NCBI GenBank assembly: GCA_945938055.1
Contig: CAMEUH010000002.1
Location: 1 to 40,427, forward strand
DNA: 40,427 nt
From: an uncultured Eubacteriaceae bacterium
GTDB lineage: Bacteria > Bacillota > Clostridia > Lachnospirales > Lachnospiraceae
Reading direction: 5' to 3'
Positions within the stretch are counted from its first letter, which is position 1, and each line of letters begins with the position of its first letter. The notes below the pieces were generated by a model, which saw nothing but the letters and a program-made list of their open reading frames with translations, did not search any database and was not told where the DNA came from. Shown here in pieces: positions 39,173 through 40,427 of the stretch. The position numbers were made by a program, and so were the translations under genes.

Positions 39173-40427
39173 CTACACACCTCTTTAATTCTGACATCCA
39201 GAGTCGAGTAACGCTTTTGTTCACTAACATTCTGAATCATCTGATGAAACACGTCTTCCATCCCTACCATGCACACACATACCTTTGCCCTTGTCACTGC
39301 CGTATACAAAAGATTCCTTGTCATGAGCATTCTTGGGCCTCCAAGCATAGGAACAACCACAGCCGGATATTCGCTTCCCTGTGACTTATGTATGGTAATT
39401 GCATATGCGAGTTCCAGCTCATCCAGTTGTTTAAAATCATAGGTTACAAATTTTCCTTCTTCAAATTCCACCGTAACCTCCTGGGCATAATTGCTGATAT
39501 GACGTATCATGCCAATATCTCCATTAAACACACCCAATCCCTTTTCTTTTGGAATTCCAAATTTACCGCGAATTTCCCATTCCATCTGATAATTATTCTT
39601 AATCTGCATAACCTTATCGCCTTCACGGAAGATACCATCCCCAAATTCCTTCTCATTCTTTGTATCATCCGCAGGATTCAGGTACTCCTGTAACACACTA
39701 TTTAAACGTTCCACGCCAACAGGCCCTTTTCTCATGGGGCTCATGATCTGAATATCCATCATGTCTGCATTCACATAGGTGGGAAGTTTCTCCCTCACAA
39801 GTGTAATCATGGCATTAATAATGGCATTGGCACTATCCCGGTGCAGAAACAGGAAATCCCTGCTGTATTTATTCAATTCAACATTTTCTCCATCATTAAT
39901 CTTATGCGCATTAACAATAATTTCACTTTCACTTGCCTGTCGGAAAATCTTTGTCAGCCGGACCACATTAAAACAATGAGAATTAATAATGTCCTTTAAA
40001 ACATTTCCAGGTCCCACACTTGGCAGCTGGTTAACGTCACCTACCAGAATCAGCCTTGTTCCCACATCAATGGCACGAAGCAGGGAATACATCAGATTAA
40101 TATCTACCATGGACATTTCATCAATGATAACCACATCTGTCTCCAGCGGATTCGTTTCATTTCGTTCAAAGCTGATTCCCTTATTATCCTCAGGTGCACC
40201 ATTTAATTCCAGCATCCGGTGTATAGTCTGTGCCTCATGTCCGGTTGTTTCCTTCATTCTTTTCGCTGCCCTTCCTGTTGGGGCCGCAAGGCGTATTTCC
40301 ATGCCCTCCAGCTCAAAATACCGAATAATGGCATTAATGGTTGTGGTCTTTCCGGTACCCGGTCCTCCCTGGCCTATCACCGTCTTCTTGCAGTCGCTCT
40401 TGACGACCTTTCTGGCGGAATCCATTA
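39163..40427 (-). CDS. recD2: RecD2-type helicase, N-terminus beyond window
   Basis: The visible 420 residues are the helicase core of RecD2, the RecBC-independent SF1B family. Walker A is GGPGTGKTT, followed by LAAPTGRAAKRM, VIIDEMSMVD (Walker B), LVGDVNQLPSVGPG, LTKIFRQ, and near the C-terminus AYAITIHKSQGSEYPAVV and LLYTAVTRAK (motifs V and VI). The N-terminal domain, roughly 300 residues in complete RecD2, should lie to the right of the window. RecD2 unwinds 5'-to-3' and acts in recombination and mismatch repair. The 40-50 bases next to the edge are GC-richer than the rest and the segment before the P-loop looks unusual; see findings. Here it replaces the ComFA helicase that precedes comFC in Bacillus. 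Confidence 0.92.
   Translation of the reverse strand, partial: MDSARKVVKSDCKKTVIGQGGPGTGKTTTINAIIRYFELEGMEIRLAAPTGRAAKRMKETTGHEAQTIHRMLELNGAPEDNKGISFERNETNPLETDVVIIDEMSMVDINLMYSLLRAIDVGTRLILVGDVNQLPSVGPGNVLKDIINSHCFNVVRLTKIFRQASESEIIVNAHKINDGENVELNKYSRDFLFLHRDSANAIINAMITLVREKLPTYVNADMMDIQIMSPMRKGPVGVERLNSVLQEYLNPADDTKNEKEFGDGIFREGDKVMQIKNNYQMEWEIRGKFGIPKEKGLGVFNGDIGMIRHISNYAQEVTVEFEEGKFVTYDFKQLDELELAYAITIHKSQGSEYPAVVVPMLGGPRMLMTRNLLYTAVTRAKVCVCMVGMEDVFHQMIQNVSEQKRYSTLDVRIKEVCSWN

Noticed and set aside
1..40427. Insertion sequences, CRISPR arrays, tRNA or rRNA genes
   Set aside because: I saw no transposase or integrase motifs, no regular spacer repeats and no tRNA- or rRNA-like sequence. The only long repeats are the two flagellin genes.

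Overview
The window looks like a chromosomal flagellar and glycan locus of a motile, low-GC, Gram-positive Clostridia, most likely a Lachnospiraceae relative of Roseburia, Agathobacter or Butyrivibrio. The reasons are the AT-rich sequence, strong AGGAGG ribosome-binding sites, short 270-residue flagellins, the FliW/CsrA pair, the order recD2-comF-yvyF-flgM-flgN-flgK-flgL-fliW-csrA-flaG-fliD-fliS, and sigma-28-type promoters ending in CCGATAT. I cannot name the genus. Nearly everything lies on the minus strand, so transcription runs from high to low coordinates; the one clear exception is a glycosyltransferase at 19703-20665.

Region A (40427-27665) is flagellar late-gene machinery. It holds a truncated RecD2 helicase and ComF, then the YvyF-like protein, FlgM, FlgN, two tandem FlgK paralogues, FlgL, FliW, CsrA, FlaG, a very large FliD, FliS and a FliT-position coiled-coil protein. 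Sigma-28-like promoters precede flgM and flaG. Region B (27641-20645) has two nearly identical flagellin genes, each with its own sigma-28 promoter and terminator, separated by a TPR-glycosyltransferase and followed by three more glycosyltransferases. Region C (20665-13616) has an inward-facing GT2 gene, a small helical protein of unknown function under its own sigma-28-like promoter, a DUF4422 protein, a GT8, a GT2, a LicD phosphotransferase and an unusual cytidylyltransferase/oxidoreductase fusion.

A deleted ATPase remnant (13278-13517) marks the join to Region D (13218-1). Region D is a closely packed operon: methyltransferase, LicD, class V aminotransferase, then a nearly complete CMP-legionaminic-acid-type pathway (LegB, LegC, PtmE, NeuD/LegH-like acetyltransferase, LegI, LegG, LegF). 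Interleaved are two tandem Gfo/Idh/MocA oxidoreductases, a hexapeptide acyltransferase and a polysaccharide deacetylase that runs off the left edge.

The genes suggest one programme. FlgM/sigma-28 and FliW/CsrA would time the hook-filament junction, cap and filament proteins. The glycosyltransferases and the nonulosonate operon would build a glycan on the filament. Two LicD proteins with a cytidylyltransferase point to an additional phosphodiester-linked substituent. The most interesting leads are that phospho-decoration set, a GGA-hexaloop hairpin (a CsrA-site shape) in only one of the two flagellin leaders, a sigma-28-like promoter before the sugar operon, and the sigma-28-linked unknown helical protein. 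No tRNA, rRNA, CRISPR array or intact mobile element was seen, and no gene-free stretch exceeds 300 bases.
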